From assembly GCA_029547605.1 (NCBI GenBank), contig JAKPPB010000020.1, forward strand, positions 1 through 64,000: a DNA stretch of 64,000 bases, read 5' to 3'. The notes beneath the pieces are model-generated. The model was not told the DNA's origin. It saw only the letters and a list, made by a program, of their open reading frames with translations, and searched no databases. Positions 49,153 through 58,427 of this stretch are shown here, one piece after another (the stretch's first letter is position 1; each line of letters opens with the position of its first letter). The stretch comes from Methanobacteriota archaeon (lineage in GTDB: Archaea > Halobacteriota > Methanomicrobia > Methanomicrobiales > Methanospirillaceae). Made by a program: the position numbers and the translations under genes.

Positions 49153-50406
49153 TCACACCGGTTCCCCGATGAAATAATAAGTCCTTTCCTTGGTCAGGCG
49201 GACCATCCGGACGGTCCCCGGTGAAAAGTCCCCCTTTACCACGACCCCCTGGTAGTACTGGGTCCGGCCCATCGCTGAACCGGGGCGGAGGACCTCTGTA
49301 ATGAGAACAGGGACCTCTCTCGAGATCCATGCCGCGTTCCTGGACTTCGCAATCTTCTCCGCGCACGCCAGAAGGGTTCTTGACCTCTCCTTCTTGTAGC
49401 GGTCTGGCATGTCCTTTTTCCCTGCTGCAGGAGTTCCTGGCCTTGGAGAGTAACGGGTGACGTTCACTTTGTCAGGCTGCATCCGAAAGACAAGGTCCAG
49501 TGTCTCGCAAAACTCCTCCTCAGTCTCCCCAGGGTATCCGCAGATGATGTCGGTATGGAGTGAGATCCCTGGACAATGTGTACGAAATGTCTTCACAATC
49601 GCCAATGCCTCCTCAGCGGTGTATCCCCTCCCCATCCTCTTGAGAACCGCATCCGAACCGGACTGGACTGGGAGGTGAAGGAACTTGAATATCTTCTCCC
49701 CTGCGAATGACTCGGCCACTATCTCTGCAATAGGAGAGAGGGTTGCGGGGTTCATCATCCCCACACGGACACGGAACATGCCAGGAACATCAGTAATTCT
49801 TGGGAGAAGTGCTCCAAGGTGAGATCCGATATCGGCACCCCAGGCACTCACGTCCTGGCCGGTCAACCGGATTTCAACCGCCCCGTTCTGCACGAGAGCC
49901 ATTACCTCGCCAAGTATCTCGTCCGCGTCCGCGCTCACCAGGGGACCACGTGCCATCCTGGTAATACAGTAGGAGCATGACCCACGGCACCCCTGGCACA
50001 CCTGGACGATCCCTACCGGTCCGGCAGGAGCGTCTCCTTCTCCTGCGTATGCGGCCTGTATCTCTCCGGGGTGGATGAACACAGGATCGCAGGCAGAGAG
50101 TATGGCATCCCTCCGGACCGTTGCCATGCAGCCGGTGACATAGAGCGGGTAGCTGCGGAGAGAGCGGAGGTGCTTGAGCACCTTTCGTTCGGTTGCACCA
50201 ACAACCGTGCAGGTGTTGACGATGACGGCATCGGCATCCTCCAGCCGGCTCACCAGCGTGCAACCCTGGTGCTTGAGGACTGCGGCAAGCTTTCTGCTGT
50301 CCCCCTCGTTGTAGGTACATCCGTATGTCTTTATGTAAACCTTCTTTTGCGTAATCGAGCGTAATACGTTCTTTCCGGGCGTGTGTCCCGTTCCGTTCCT
50401 CTCCAT
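49153..50406 (-). CDS. MiaB/CDKAL1-type tRNA methylthiotransferase (archaeal e-MtaB)
   Basis: VYIKTYGCTYNEGDSRKLAAVL; CQGCRGSCSYCITRMARG radical SAM motif; C-terminal TRAM-like segment. Confidence 0.9.
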   Translation of the reverse strand: MERNGTGHTPGKNVLRSITQKKVYIKTYGCTYNEGDSRKLAAVLKHQGCTLVSRLEDADAVIVNTCTVVGATERKVLKHLRSLRSYPLYVTGCMATVRRDAILSACDPVFIHPGEIQAAYAGEGDAPAGPVGIVQVCQGCRGSCSYCITRMARGPLVSADADEILGEVMALVQNGAVEIRLTGQDVSAWGADIGSHLGALLPRITDVPGMFRVRVGMMNPATLSPIAEIVAESFAGEKIFKFLHLPVQSGSDAVLKRMGRGYTAEEALAIVKTFRTHCPGISLHTDIICGYPGETEEEFCETLDLVFRMQPDKVNVTRYSPRPGTPAAGKKDMPDRYKKERSRTLLACAEKIAKSRNAAWISREVPVLITEVLRPGSAMGRTQYYQGVVVKGDFSPGTVRMVRLTKERTYYFIGEPV

Positions 50407-50587
50407 TTCCTTTGAATACTCTCTCTGGCAGAGCAAATGAGTGTTCACCTCCTGGTCATTGGGGAATTGCAATATTACTGAACACCCATCGAATGCGGGA
50501 AAATTTCGCTGAATCAGGGGGAACCGGGAGAGAAATCCCGAATGCATGGGAAAATGCTTAACCGGTGATATTCACTATCTGAGTACA

Positions 50588-51346
50588 ATGATCAGGATCG
50601 GGGTGCTTGGTTGCGGAAATATCGGTCACATCATCGCGAAATACCGCGAGAACTGTGAGATAGTGGCCCTCTATGACCAGGTCTATTCGCGGGCTCTCGA
50701 ACTTGCCGCGCTCTCCGGGGGGACCGCATACCAGGACTTCGAGTCCTTCATCGCCGGTGACTTCGAATACGTAGTTGAGGCCGCCTCGGTCAGAGCGGTG
50801 CGCCAGTATGCGGAGTTGGTGCTGGCCAAAAGAAAGCACCTTATCCTTCTCTCCGTCGGAGCTCTCGCCGACCCCAATTTCCGCGAGGAACTCGTCCGCA
50901 TCGCCAAAGGGACCGGGACACACATCCACATCCCGAGCGGTGCGATACTGGGTCTCGACAACCTGAAGGTCGGCCAGATCTCCCCGATCCGCCGGCTCCT
51001 CCTCAGGACGACAAAGAGCCCCGGGTCCCTCGGCATCACGGCCACGGAGCGCTGCCTTGTATTCCAGGGCAAGTCCCACGAGTGCATCAAGGAGTTTCCA
51101 AAGAACGTGAACGTCTCGGTGGCATTGAGCCTTGCCGCCGGGAGGGATGCCGACGTGGAACTGTACGCAGACCCATCCGTCGAACGGAACATCCACGAGA
51201 TCGAGGCAGAGGGAGACTTTGGCGAGGTTTATATTAGGGTGAGCAACGTGCCAAGCCCTGACAACACTGCTACCAGCTACCTTGCCGCCCTCTCGATCCT
51301 CACCCTGCTCAAGAACCTCGAACAGCCCCTGGTGGTCGGGACATGA
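50588..51346 (+). CDS. nadX: L-aspartate dehydrogenase
   Basis: MIRIGVLGCGNIGHIIAKY; IHIPSGAILGLDNLKVGQI; adjacent to nadA and nadC. Confidence 0.92.
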   Translation: MIRIGVLGCGNIGHIIAKYRENCEIVALYDQVYSRALELAALSGGTAYQDFESFIAGDFEYVVEAASVRAVRQYAELVLAKRKHLILLSVGALADPNFREELVRIAKGTGTHIHIPSGAILGLDNLKVGQISPIRRLLLRTTKSPGSLGITATERCLVFQGKSHECIKEFPKNVNVSVALSLAAGRDADVELYADPSVERNIHEIEAEGDFGEVYIRVSNVPSPDNTATSYLAALSILTLLKNLEQPLVVGT

Positions 51347-52248
51347 ACAGGACATCCCGCATCCTTGCATTGAAGAAGGAAAAAAATGCCATCATCCTGG
51401 CGCACAACTACCAGCGTCCCGAGATACAGGATCTCTCTGACGTGGTGGGGGACAGCCTCGAGCTCGCGCAGAAGGCAAGGGAGACAGAAGCCCCGCTCAT
51501 CGTCCTCTGCGGGGTCCTCTTCATGGCTGAGACCGCCAAGATCCTCAACCCCCGAAAGAAGGTCATTATCCCGGTCAAGGATGCACTCTGCCCGCTCGCG
51601 GACCAGCTTACACCTGGAATGATCCGCGAGGCAAGGGAGCACCACCCTGGCGCCCACGTGGTCCTCTACATCAACAGCACTGCGGAGTGCAAGGCGCTTG
51701 CTGACGTAATCTGCACCTCCGCAAACGCTGCCAAGGTCGTCAGGTCCCTGCCCGGCAAAGAGGTCATCGTCGGCCCCGATTCCAACCTGGCCGCGTATAT
51801 CCAGGACCAGGTCCCCGAGAAAGAGATCATCGCGATCCCTCCCGGTGGGCACTGCTACGTCCACGAATGCTTTACCCCCGAAGACCTCAACGCAGCCCGG
51901 CTTCGTGGCGGGGCGATCGTCTGCCACCCCGAATGCCGTCCGGAGATCCAGCGCGGGTCAGACATGGTTGCCTCTACGGGGGGGATGGTCAGGCTGGTCG
52001 GGAGCCGGAAGGAGAATGCTGCCTGGAACATCCTGACCGAGAGGGAGATGGCCTACCGGTTGAAGACGCTCTACCCGGGCCATACCTTCTTTGTGAAAGA
52101 AGAAGCCGTATGCGAAGACATGAAGAAGACCACAGTTGAAGACCTCCTCGCAGCACTCGAGCAGGAACAGTTCGAAGTTACCCTTCCCCCGGACATCATG
52201 CAGATGGCAAGGGGGGCGATTGAACGGATGCTGGTGATCGGCCGGTGA
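51343..52248 (+). CDS. nadA: Quinolinate synthase
   Basis: AIILAHNYQRPEIQDLSDVVGDSLELAQKA; Cys ligands in CGVLFMAETAKIL and CHPECRPEI. Confidence 0.96.
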   Translation: MNRTSRILALKKEKNAIILAHNYQRPEIQDLSDVVGDSLELAQKARETEAPLIVLCGVLFMAETAKILNPRKKVIIPVKDALCPLADQLTPGMIREAREHHPGAHVVLYINSTAECKALADVICTSANAAKVVRSLPGKEVIVGPDSNLAAYIQDQVPEKEIIAIPPGGHCYVHECFTPEDLNAARLRGGAIVCHPECRPEIQRGSDMVASTGGMVRLVGSRKENAAWNILTEREMAYRLKTLYPGHTFFVKEEAVCEDMKKTTVEDLLAALEQEQFEVTLPPDIMQMARGAIERMLVIGR

Positions 52249-53093
52249 CAAAGGGCCCCGCAATCCCCCTGGAACACCTCCTCTCTTTCCTGCGAGAGGA
52301 TGCACCCATGGGAGACATCACCTCTGATTCGCTCCTCTCCGGCGAGTGCTGCATGGCAAAAATTATCGCAAAAGACGGGGGGGTAATCGCGGGGCTCGAA
52401 GAGGCCGCCACACTCTTCCGGGCCTTCGGTGTCACGGTATCTCCCATGGTCTCCGACGGCGACAGGGTGGAGCCGGGGGCAACACTTGTGACCCTCCGGG
52501 GGCCTGCGAGCGCAGTACTTCTTGTCGAGCGGACCGCGCTCAACATCATGGGGAGGATGAGCGGGATCGCGACGATGACCCGCCGGCTCCAGGATATCAT
52601 CGAGAATCTCGGTGCAGGCTGCCGGATCGCTTCCACGCGGAAGACGGCGCCGGGGCTCCGGCTCCTTGACAAGAAAGCGGTCATCCTTGGCGGCGGGGAC
52701 CCTCACCGCATGACTCTCTCCGATGGCATCCTGGTCAAGGACAATCACCTGGCACTCTTGTCTGTGGAAGACGCCGTAACGAGGGCAAAGGACTATTCAG
52801 GGTACAGGAAAGTGGAGGTCGAGGTGCAGTGCCCTGAAGAGGCGGTGAGAGCGGCCCGTGCCGGTGCCGATATCCTTCTTTTCGATAATATGCCACCCGG
52901 AGAAATACGAGAGTCCCTCTCCCGGCTGTATGAGGCGGGGCTCCGCGATGGCCTCCTTGTCGAGGTCTCTGGCGGGGTCACTGAGGAGAACCTTGCCGAC
53001 TACGCGATTGGAGGGGTCGACCTGATCAGTCTCGGATGCCTCACCCATAGCGTCAAAAATATCGATATGAGCCTGGACATTTTCCGGGAATGA
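52245..53093 (+). CDS. nadC: Nicotinate-nucleotide pyrophosphorylase (carboxylating)
   Basis: EDAPMGDITSDSLL; STRKTAPGLRLLDKKAVILGGGDPHRMTLSDGILVKDNH. Confidence 0.96.
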   Translation: MTKGPAIPLEHLLSFLREDAPMGDITSDSLLSGECCMAKIIAKDGGVIAGLEEAATLFRAFGVTVSPMVSDGDRVEPGATLVTLRGPASAVLLVERTALNIMGRMSGIATMTRRLQDIIENLGAGCRIASTRKTAPGLRLLDKKAVILGGGDPHRMTLSDGILVKDNHLALLSVEDAVTRAKDYSGYRKVEVEVQCPEEAVRAARAGADILLFDNMPPGEIRESLSRLYEAGLRDGLLVEVSGGVTEENLADYAIGGVDLISLGCLTHSVKNIDMSLDIFRE

Positions 53094-53219
53094 ACGTGCC
53101 GGGCGCTCTCGCCCCAATCCCGGGGACGAAGTCACGGCAGAAACTTCAGTCTCCTGGAAATTCCAAACGCAACTCTTATCATTCCCTGTCTCACACTCCT
53201 GCCTGGTGGTGGGCAGAAT

Positions 53220-53747
53220 ATGCCAGAGGGTTCTCCTCTGCCGCAGACGATACAGGCAGAGGAAGATGCACGGAGGCGGAAGGTCAGGGGTCTAATAAAG
53301 CTCCTCCAGAGCAAATACCTTGATGAACGGTGGAAGGCAGCGGAGGCCCTCGAAGGCGTCGGGGACGCGACTGCAGTGCAGCCCCTGATCGATGCGTTGG
53401 ACGACCCCTTCGTGGACGTCTCCTGGATCGCGGCAAAGACACTCGGCCAGATTGGTAACGGGCGGGCATACGAACCGCTTCAAAAGGCACTCACGTCGGA
53501 AGAGAAGTGGCTTCGGATCGGCGCGGCGATCGGCCTCGGGAGGCTCGGTGACCGCCGGGCAGTCCCCGCGCTTATTGGGACAATGAAGGATCGGGATGCC
53601 CTGGTCAGGAAGCACGCGGCATGGGCACTTGGCAGGCTTGGGGACAGATCTGCACTGGAGGTGCTCAGGGAAGCAACCAAAGACCCGGACAGGAGGGTAA
53701 GAGAATCGGCAGAAGAAGCACTCGCTCGGCTTGAAGCCGCGGCCTGA
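53220..53747 (+). CDS. HEAT-repeat (PBS-lyase-like) protein
   Basis: Repeats such as DERWKAAEALEGVGDATAVQPLIDALDD, WLRIGAAIGLGRLGDRRAVPALIGTMKD, LVRKHAAWALGRLGDRSALEVLREATKD. Confidence 0.9.
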   Translation: MPEGSPLPQTIQAEEDARRRKVRGLIKLLQSKYLDERWKAAEALEGVGDATAVQPLIDALDDPFVDVSWIAAKTLGQIGNGRAYEPLQKALTSEEKWLRIGAAIGLGRLGDRRAVPALIGTMKDRDALVRKHAAWALGRLGDRSALEVLREATKDPDRRVRESAEEALARLEAAA

Positions 53748-53838
53748 TTTGCGTCTTTTTGGTTGTCGCGGCACCCGGTTGCACTATTTCACCCTGCACG
53801 CGGAGTATTTTTCCCCATTTTGCCACAGAGTACTGGAT

Positions 53839-54330
53839 ATGATCGAATGGGTCCTCCTCCTGCTCGTCATTGGGACAATCCTCCTCGCATGGAGGTACCT
53901 TGCACTTCGCATGACCGTTGAACGGAGAGCCGCCAGCCTCTTCGAGGAGTGGCGATCACAGAGGATGGAAGACGAGGTGAGGGAGAGGGCAGGACTCCTT
54001 CACCGCGAGTGGACTCTCCAGGAAGAGGCCCGCGTCCGCCGCGATGCCATCGAGATGAGCGGGGCAGTCATCAGGGGAAAGGTGACGGAGCACCTGACTC
54101 CCTACTTTCCAGGGTTCTCTTACGACCCGCGCGATGCAAGGTTCCTCGGGACACCAGTCGACCTCATCGTGTTCGAGGGGCTCTCTGCCGGGTCCCTCGA
54201 ACACATCACGTTCCTCAAGGTAAAGACCGGGAAGACCGGTGCGCTCTCGCAGAGGGAGAGACAGGTCAGGGAGTGCGTTGAAAGGGGCCTCGTGCGGTAT
54301 GAGGTGCTGCACCTGCGGAAAGATTCATGA
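53839..54330 (+). CDS. Membrane-anchored predicted endonuclease (Holliday-junction-resolvase-related)
   Basis: N-terminal TM MIEWVLLLLVIGTILLAWRYL; FPGFSYDPRDARFLGTPVDLIVFEGLSAG...ITFLKVKTGKTGALSQRERQVRECVERGLVRYEVLH. Confidence 0.82.
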   Translation: MIEWVLLLLVIGTILLAWRYLALRMTVERRAASLFEEWRSQRMEDEVRERAGLLHREWTLQEEARVRRDAIEMSGAVIRGKVTEHLTPYFPGFSYDPRDARFLGTPVDLIVFEGLSAGSLEHITFLKVKTGKTGALSQRERQVRECVERGLVRYEVLHLRKDS

Positions 54331-54942
54331 TGGTCCCGCGCCCGATCTGACCTTCTTCGCTTCTTCGGCCCGGGGTGACAGGTCCATATCGATTGTTCCG
54401 TCGACGTAGGTTGTCAGCTGGGTGAGGAGGAGCGGGTCGAGCCCCTTCTCAACGGCAAGGAATATCCCAGATGCGTCGACAAGCCTGAGCTTGCTCGTGA
54501 TGAAGTGGATGAACTTCGAGATATTCGTGGAGGGGATGTAGATCAGCAGGGTGCTGATTGAATCAAAGAGCAGGCAGGCCTTCTGCCCAGAGAGAGTATT
54601 TAACACTTCAGTGATCGCGATGCCAAGGTCTGTCAGGTTGGAGGGGCTGCTGATGAACCGGCAGTCCTCCTGTCCTTCGGGGACCCGTCCCATCGCGTAC
54701 TTGGTGATGGTGTCGATGAACGAGACACGCCCCATATCGATCCCTTCTGCGGCGTAAAGCTTCTTCAATACGGCAGACGGGTGGTTTGAGGTGATCACGA
54801 CGACCCGGTGTCCCTGGCCGGTCAGGGAGCGAATGATGGAGATGTTGTTCTGTTTCAGCCTCTCTGCCGAGGATAAGACCAGGAACAGTCGGTTCTGCCC
54901 GATTCCCGTGAGGTCGATCGACATGCACTCCCACCTGTTCAA
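54325..54942 (-). CDS. KaiC/RecA-like domain protein lacking an obvious P-loop (DUF7504-like)
   Basis: GHRVVVITSNHPSAVLKKLYAAEGIDMGRVSFIDTITKYA...CRFISSPSNLTDLGIAITEVL...ACLLFDSISTLLIYIP. Confidence 0.68.
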   Translation of the reverse strand: MNRWECMSIDLTGIGQNRLFLVLSSAERLKQNNISIIRSLTGQGHRVVVITSNHPSAVLKKLYAAEGIDMGRVSFIDTITKYAMGRVPEGQEDCRFISSPSNLTDLGIAITEVLNTLSGQKACLLFDSISTLLIYIPSTNISKFIHFITSKLRLVDASGIFLAVEKGLDPLLLTQLTTYVDGTIDMDLSPRAEEAKKVRSGAGPS

Positions 54943-55613
54943 CGAGTGAGGAAATCCCGATAGGCAAGAGGTATCTCGTCCCGCTCCTCCACGATCGCCT
55001 GGTTCAATTCCCTGAAATTGGCGATGATCTGATCTGCATGGGTGATCTGCACCGAGAGTTCCATCTTCAATGCCTCAAGGTCAGGCTTCTCGCTTTCAAG
55101 CTGCAGGCGTATGGCGGCCATGTTGTCCCGCATGAGGGTGATGGGGTTCTTCATCCGCAGCGCCACCTCTGCAAGGTATCCGACCAGCGCCGAGTGCTTC
55201 TCTTCAATCGCCTTCTTCTGGAGAAGGATCTCTGCCTTTGCACGGTCCCTCTCCTCCGATATCCTCGCTACGATCCACGTGACTACCAGAAACATCACTG
55301 CCCGAAGCAGGGTTGCCCAGGAGAAGTCGCCGACAATACCACTGGTGAGGAATGTGGCGGCGACGAGCGCCGCGGCAACGACAAGCGCTTTCTGGTAATA
55401 CCAGATCGCCGCGAGGACCAGGAGCACGTAAAATATGTGGGTATAGCCAATCGCGGTGCGAAAAAAGAGGTGCACGCCGATTTCGAGGCCGATGCAGATC
55501 GCCCCGAGAATTACGAGTATCCAGATCTGCTGATTCGCGCCAGGAGACTTTGTCCTGCGCCTGTCGCTTGATCCTCCTTCCCTTTCCAGGCTGCCACGGT
55601 TCACATTCTTCAC
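54939..55613 (-). CDS. Multi-TM sensor-like protein with HisKA-like helix but no ATPase domain
   Basis: About four hydrophobic helices then ERDRAKAEILLQKKAIEEKHSALVGYLAEVALRMKNPITLMRDNMAAI; the ORF ends without HATPase N/G boxes. Confidence 0.68.
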   Translation of the reverse strand: MKNVNRGSLEREGGSSDRRRTKSPGANQQIWILVILGAICIGLEIGVHLFFRTAIGYTHIFYVLLVLAAIWYYQKALVVAAALVAATFLTSGIVGDFSWATLLRAVMFLVVTWIVARISEERDRAKAEILLQKKAIEEKHSALVGYLAEVALRMKNPITLMRDNMAAIRLQLESEKPDLEALKMELSVQITHADQIIANFRELNQAIVEERDEIPLAYRDFLTR

Positions 55614-55662
55614 GTAATCACCGATGGCTTATTAAGATTGGCCGTATCCGTTGCTGCTTCCC

Positions 55663-56061
55663 TCACCCGGCGGGTGAGGCGAGCGGGAAAATGTCATCGG
55701 CCGTGCGGACAAGGATCTCCCTCTCACCCCGGTATGTCTGTACCGTGCCATACAACGATACCTCATCGCCCGGCCGGGGCCACCCTCTCCTGACGGAACT
55801 GGAGGGGATAAAGACCCGCACACCCGAGACCACCAGGACCTGGTGACCACCGCTCGCAGTCATCGTGCTCTGTTCGACTGCCCCCTGGTGATGCACGAGC
55901 TCCCCTTCCGCGCTCCCGGGACCATAGGGGCGTGAGAAGAAGCCCTTGCCGGCCGATTCAATGACCAAAGATGCGGTGAGAACGATGACGATGACAAGGG
56001 CAAGAACAAGGACAGCAATCTTCTCCTGCCTGACCAGTATCACGGGAGAAGGGTATCTCAC
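55663..56061 (-). CDS. Single-TM protein with putative OB-fold-like domain
   Basis: N-terminal TM KIAVLVLALVIVIVLTASLVI; PGDEVSLYGTVQTYRGEREILVRTADDI resembles an OB-fold nucleic-acid-binding pattern. Confidence 0.6.
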   Translation of the reverse strand: MRYPSPVILVRQEKIAVLVLALVIVIVLTASLVIESAGKGFFSRPYGPGSAEGELVHHQGAVEQSTMTASGGHQVLVVSGVRVFIPSSSVRRGWPRPGDEVSLYGTVQTYRGEREILVRTADDIFPLASPAG

Positions 56062-56115
56062 CTGACATGATAAGCACCGACAGGTTGATGTGTTAACAGC
56101 GTTAACAGATCTGTT

Positions 56116-56343
56116 ATGCCAGAGATGAACCTTCCACCCTCATCTCTCACCGTCCTTCACATCCTTGATGAAGGAGGGGCTATGACCCATAAGGACCTGG
56201 TGAATAAGACACGTCTTGCACCACGCACGGTGAGATACGCATTGAAGAAACTGAAAGAGCAGCAACTGATCATCGAGAAGTTCAACTTCAAGGACGCTCG
56301 ACAGATCATCTACCAGAACCGTCCGGCCGCGGTGACGGCATGA
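56116..56343 (+). CDS. Small winged-helix DNA-binding protein (MarR-like)
   Basis: SLTVLHILDEGGAMTHKDLVNKTRLAPRTVRYALKKLKEQQLIIEKFNFKDARQIIY. Confidence 0.82.
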   Translation: MPEMNLPPSSLTVLHILDEGGAMTHKDLVNKTRLAPRTVRYALKKLKEQQLIIEKFNFKDARQIIYQNRPAAVTA

Positions 56344-56747
56344 GCGCGCGGGACTGCGACATCATGGTATGCGACACCATGGTCCGCAGGTTTCTCCCGG
56401 CAATGAGAGCCGAGATGGTATTCCGGCTCATCCAGCAGCAGGGGCTCAGCCAGAGCGAGGCGGCAAAGAGACTCGGCATAACGAGGGCCGCCGTCTCGCA
56501 GTATATCAGCAGGAAACGCGGTGACGCGACGTTTGAGCTCTCGGCAGATATGAACGCCCTCATTGACCGCTGGGTGCTGGCCGTCGCAGGCAGGGAGGAC
56601 GGCATCACCCTCTGCGACATCTGCCAGTGCGCCATGAAGGATGGGGGGCCTCGCGAAGGCAGTGAATTCAGCCACGATTGCGAGGGGTCGCCCGGAGTCT
56701 TCCACCCTTCCTCCGGTACCAGAAGAGGAGAAGAAGGGCAGCAATAA
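56340..56747 (+). CDS. HTH transcriptional regulator with C-terminal Cys motif
   Basis: QQGLSQSEAAKRLGITRAAVSQYISRKRGD HTH; CDICQCAM near the C-terminus; start overlaps the upstream stop (ATGA). Confidence 0.82.
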   Translation: MSARDCDIMVCDTMVRRFLPAMRAEMVFRLIQQQGLSQSEAAKRLGITRAAVSQYISRKRGDATFELSADMNALIDRWVLAVAGREDGITLCDICQCAMKDGGPREGSEFSHDCEGSPGVFHPSSGTRRGEEGQQ

Positions 56748-58416
56748 CCACGCAGGCGGCAGCGATCTTCAGAAGGTCGGGGCCTTTCCCCATCTCTTTC
56801 TGGCCGGCCTTTTCCCAGTCGCTCTCGAATGCGATGGAGTAATATTCTCCGACTCCCGGGTGGTGAATGATCACTCCCACTTCCCGGTTGAAAGTCGGCG
56901 AGTTCATATTCCAGTTGATGCTGCTGACAAGGACCTGCTCCCGGTCGACGATAACCCCCTTGTTGTGGATCTTTTCAACGCTGTCGGGGCCAAGGTATGC
57001 GCACCGCGCCTCGAGCGGCAGGCCTTCTGCTGCCGCCATCCTGTTGAGCAGGTCGACAAGTTCGTCGTTGTCCGCATCCCCTCCAATGTTGTAGTAATAG
57101 GAGTCAAGGATCACTCTTACTGGAATACCCCGGCGGGAGACGTTGACCGCGTCTGCAAGGAAAGGATTCAGGGACTGCGCCGTCTCGTTGGTGATATAGG
57201 CCATCTCTATGTCAACGCTACTCTTCGCACCGAGGATTAAGGGGTGCAGCAGGCTGCTCGTGTCAGGAGAGATGACAGGAGTAACGGTCGCTCCCTCAAA
57301 CACGTACGGCGAGAAAACCGCAGGATATTTGCCAAACGTGGGGATTTCCGGGTCCCCTGCCTTGGGCGCCGCCGCGACTGTCCACTCTCCCCCGGCATCA
57401 TGGGTGTACACGGACCTGAGGTATTCCGCAAGGCCGGGGTGCGTGATTGCCACACCCCACCCCCTGTTCCCCCTCATACCCCTCTCGGGAAATCCATTCT
57501 CCTTGAAGTTCTCGCTCGTGACCAGCACCCGGCTCCTGTCTATCACCATGTACTTTGAGTGGAGGAACCGGTAGGGGCTGTGCACCAGATCCGTTCCCTG
57601 CATGGTCCTGACTGGGATACCTGACCGGAGGAGGCGAGCAACCACGTCGTGCTCTTCTCTTGGAACACCCCCAACAGGTCCCCCTTCAAGGAGGACTTCG
57701 ACTGCAACCCCCCGCGTATGCGCCTCCTCGAGAAATCCTGAAAGGACGGGGCTCGTGAACTCGTAGATGCTCACCAGGATCTCTCGTTCCGCGCCCATGA
57801 CCAGGGCCGCAAAGACCTCCCTTGAACAGTCAGGAGAGACGAATGCGATCCCCCCGGCATCATCAAATGTTGCCGGCGCAAATTGCGACTGGCCGAGCAT
57901 CAGCACCCTTCCGTCCCACCTGCCGTCGGCAAAAAAGTGCACCTGCCCCTGCCGCGGTGATACCGTGCCCGGCCATTCCACCTTCTGTAGGCACACTCCA
58001 CCGGAATAGACAAGGATCTCGTCACCGGCGTTTGAGAGCTGGAACCGTCCTGTCCGGACCACGTCGGGAACCACGGGGGAGTTCCCGTCCCATTCAAAAT
58101 CTGGATAGCGGCCATGGCTGCTGCGGTAAGCCTCCGCGTCCATGGCAACGACTGTCCGGCCCGAAAGGACCGTCCCGGGAGGGAACCGGAACCCCCCTTC
58201 CCCGTCTGTCACCATGATGCCCTCTGCAGGGCCCCATCCTTCGATGCAGAGGTACTCGTCACGGTCGTTTGGGAGGAAGGGATCGGGGCAGAACTCGACG
58301 AGCATCACCCCCGACGCCGGGCCTGCCAGGAAGAGGAGGAGAAGGAAAAGGAGGGTCCGGATCACGCCAGAAAGGTGGGAAGGCAGGGAGGTATTAATCT
58401 GCTGAAATGCATTCAT
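56668..58416 (-). CDS. Secreted/membrane-anchored phospholipase-D-superfamily protein with N-terminal lamin-tail-like domain
   Basis: Signal peptide LLFLLLLFLAGPASG; LVEFCPDPFLPNDRDEYLCIE; two HKD motifs LHSKYMVIDRS and IHNKGVIVDRE; C-terminal TM. A GTG start near 58365 is also possible. Confidence 0.82.
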   Translation of the reverse strand: MNAFQQINTSLPSHLSGVIRTLLFLLLLFLAGPASGVMLVEFCPDPFLPNDRDEYLCIEGWGPAEGIMVTDGEGGFRFPPGTVLSGRTVVAMDAEAYRSSHGRYPDFEWDGNSPVVPDVVRTGRFQLSNAGDEILVYSGGVCLQKVEWPGTVSPRQGQVHFFADGRWDGRVLMLGQSQFAPATFDDAGGIAFVSPDCSREVFAALVMGAEREILVSIYEFTSPVLSGFLEEAHTRGVAVEVLLEGGPVGGVPREEHDVVARLLRSGIPVRTMQGTDLVHSPYRFLHSKYMVIDRSRVLVTSENFKENGFPERGMRGNRGWGVAITHPGLAEYLRSVYTHDAGGEWTVAAAPKAGDPEIPTFGKYPAVFSPYVFEGATVTPVISPDTSSLLHPLILGAKSSVDIEMAYITNETAQSLNPFLADAVNVSRRGIPVRVILDSYYYNIGGDADNDELVDLLNRMAAAEGLPLEARCAYLGPDSVEKIHNKGVIVDREQVLVSSINWNMNSPTFNREVGVIIHHPGVGEYYSIAFESDWEKAGQKEMGKGPDLLKIAAACVVIAALLLLFWYRRKGGRLRATPRNRG

Positions 58417-58427
58417 TAGAAGATAAT

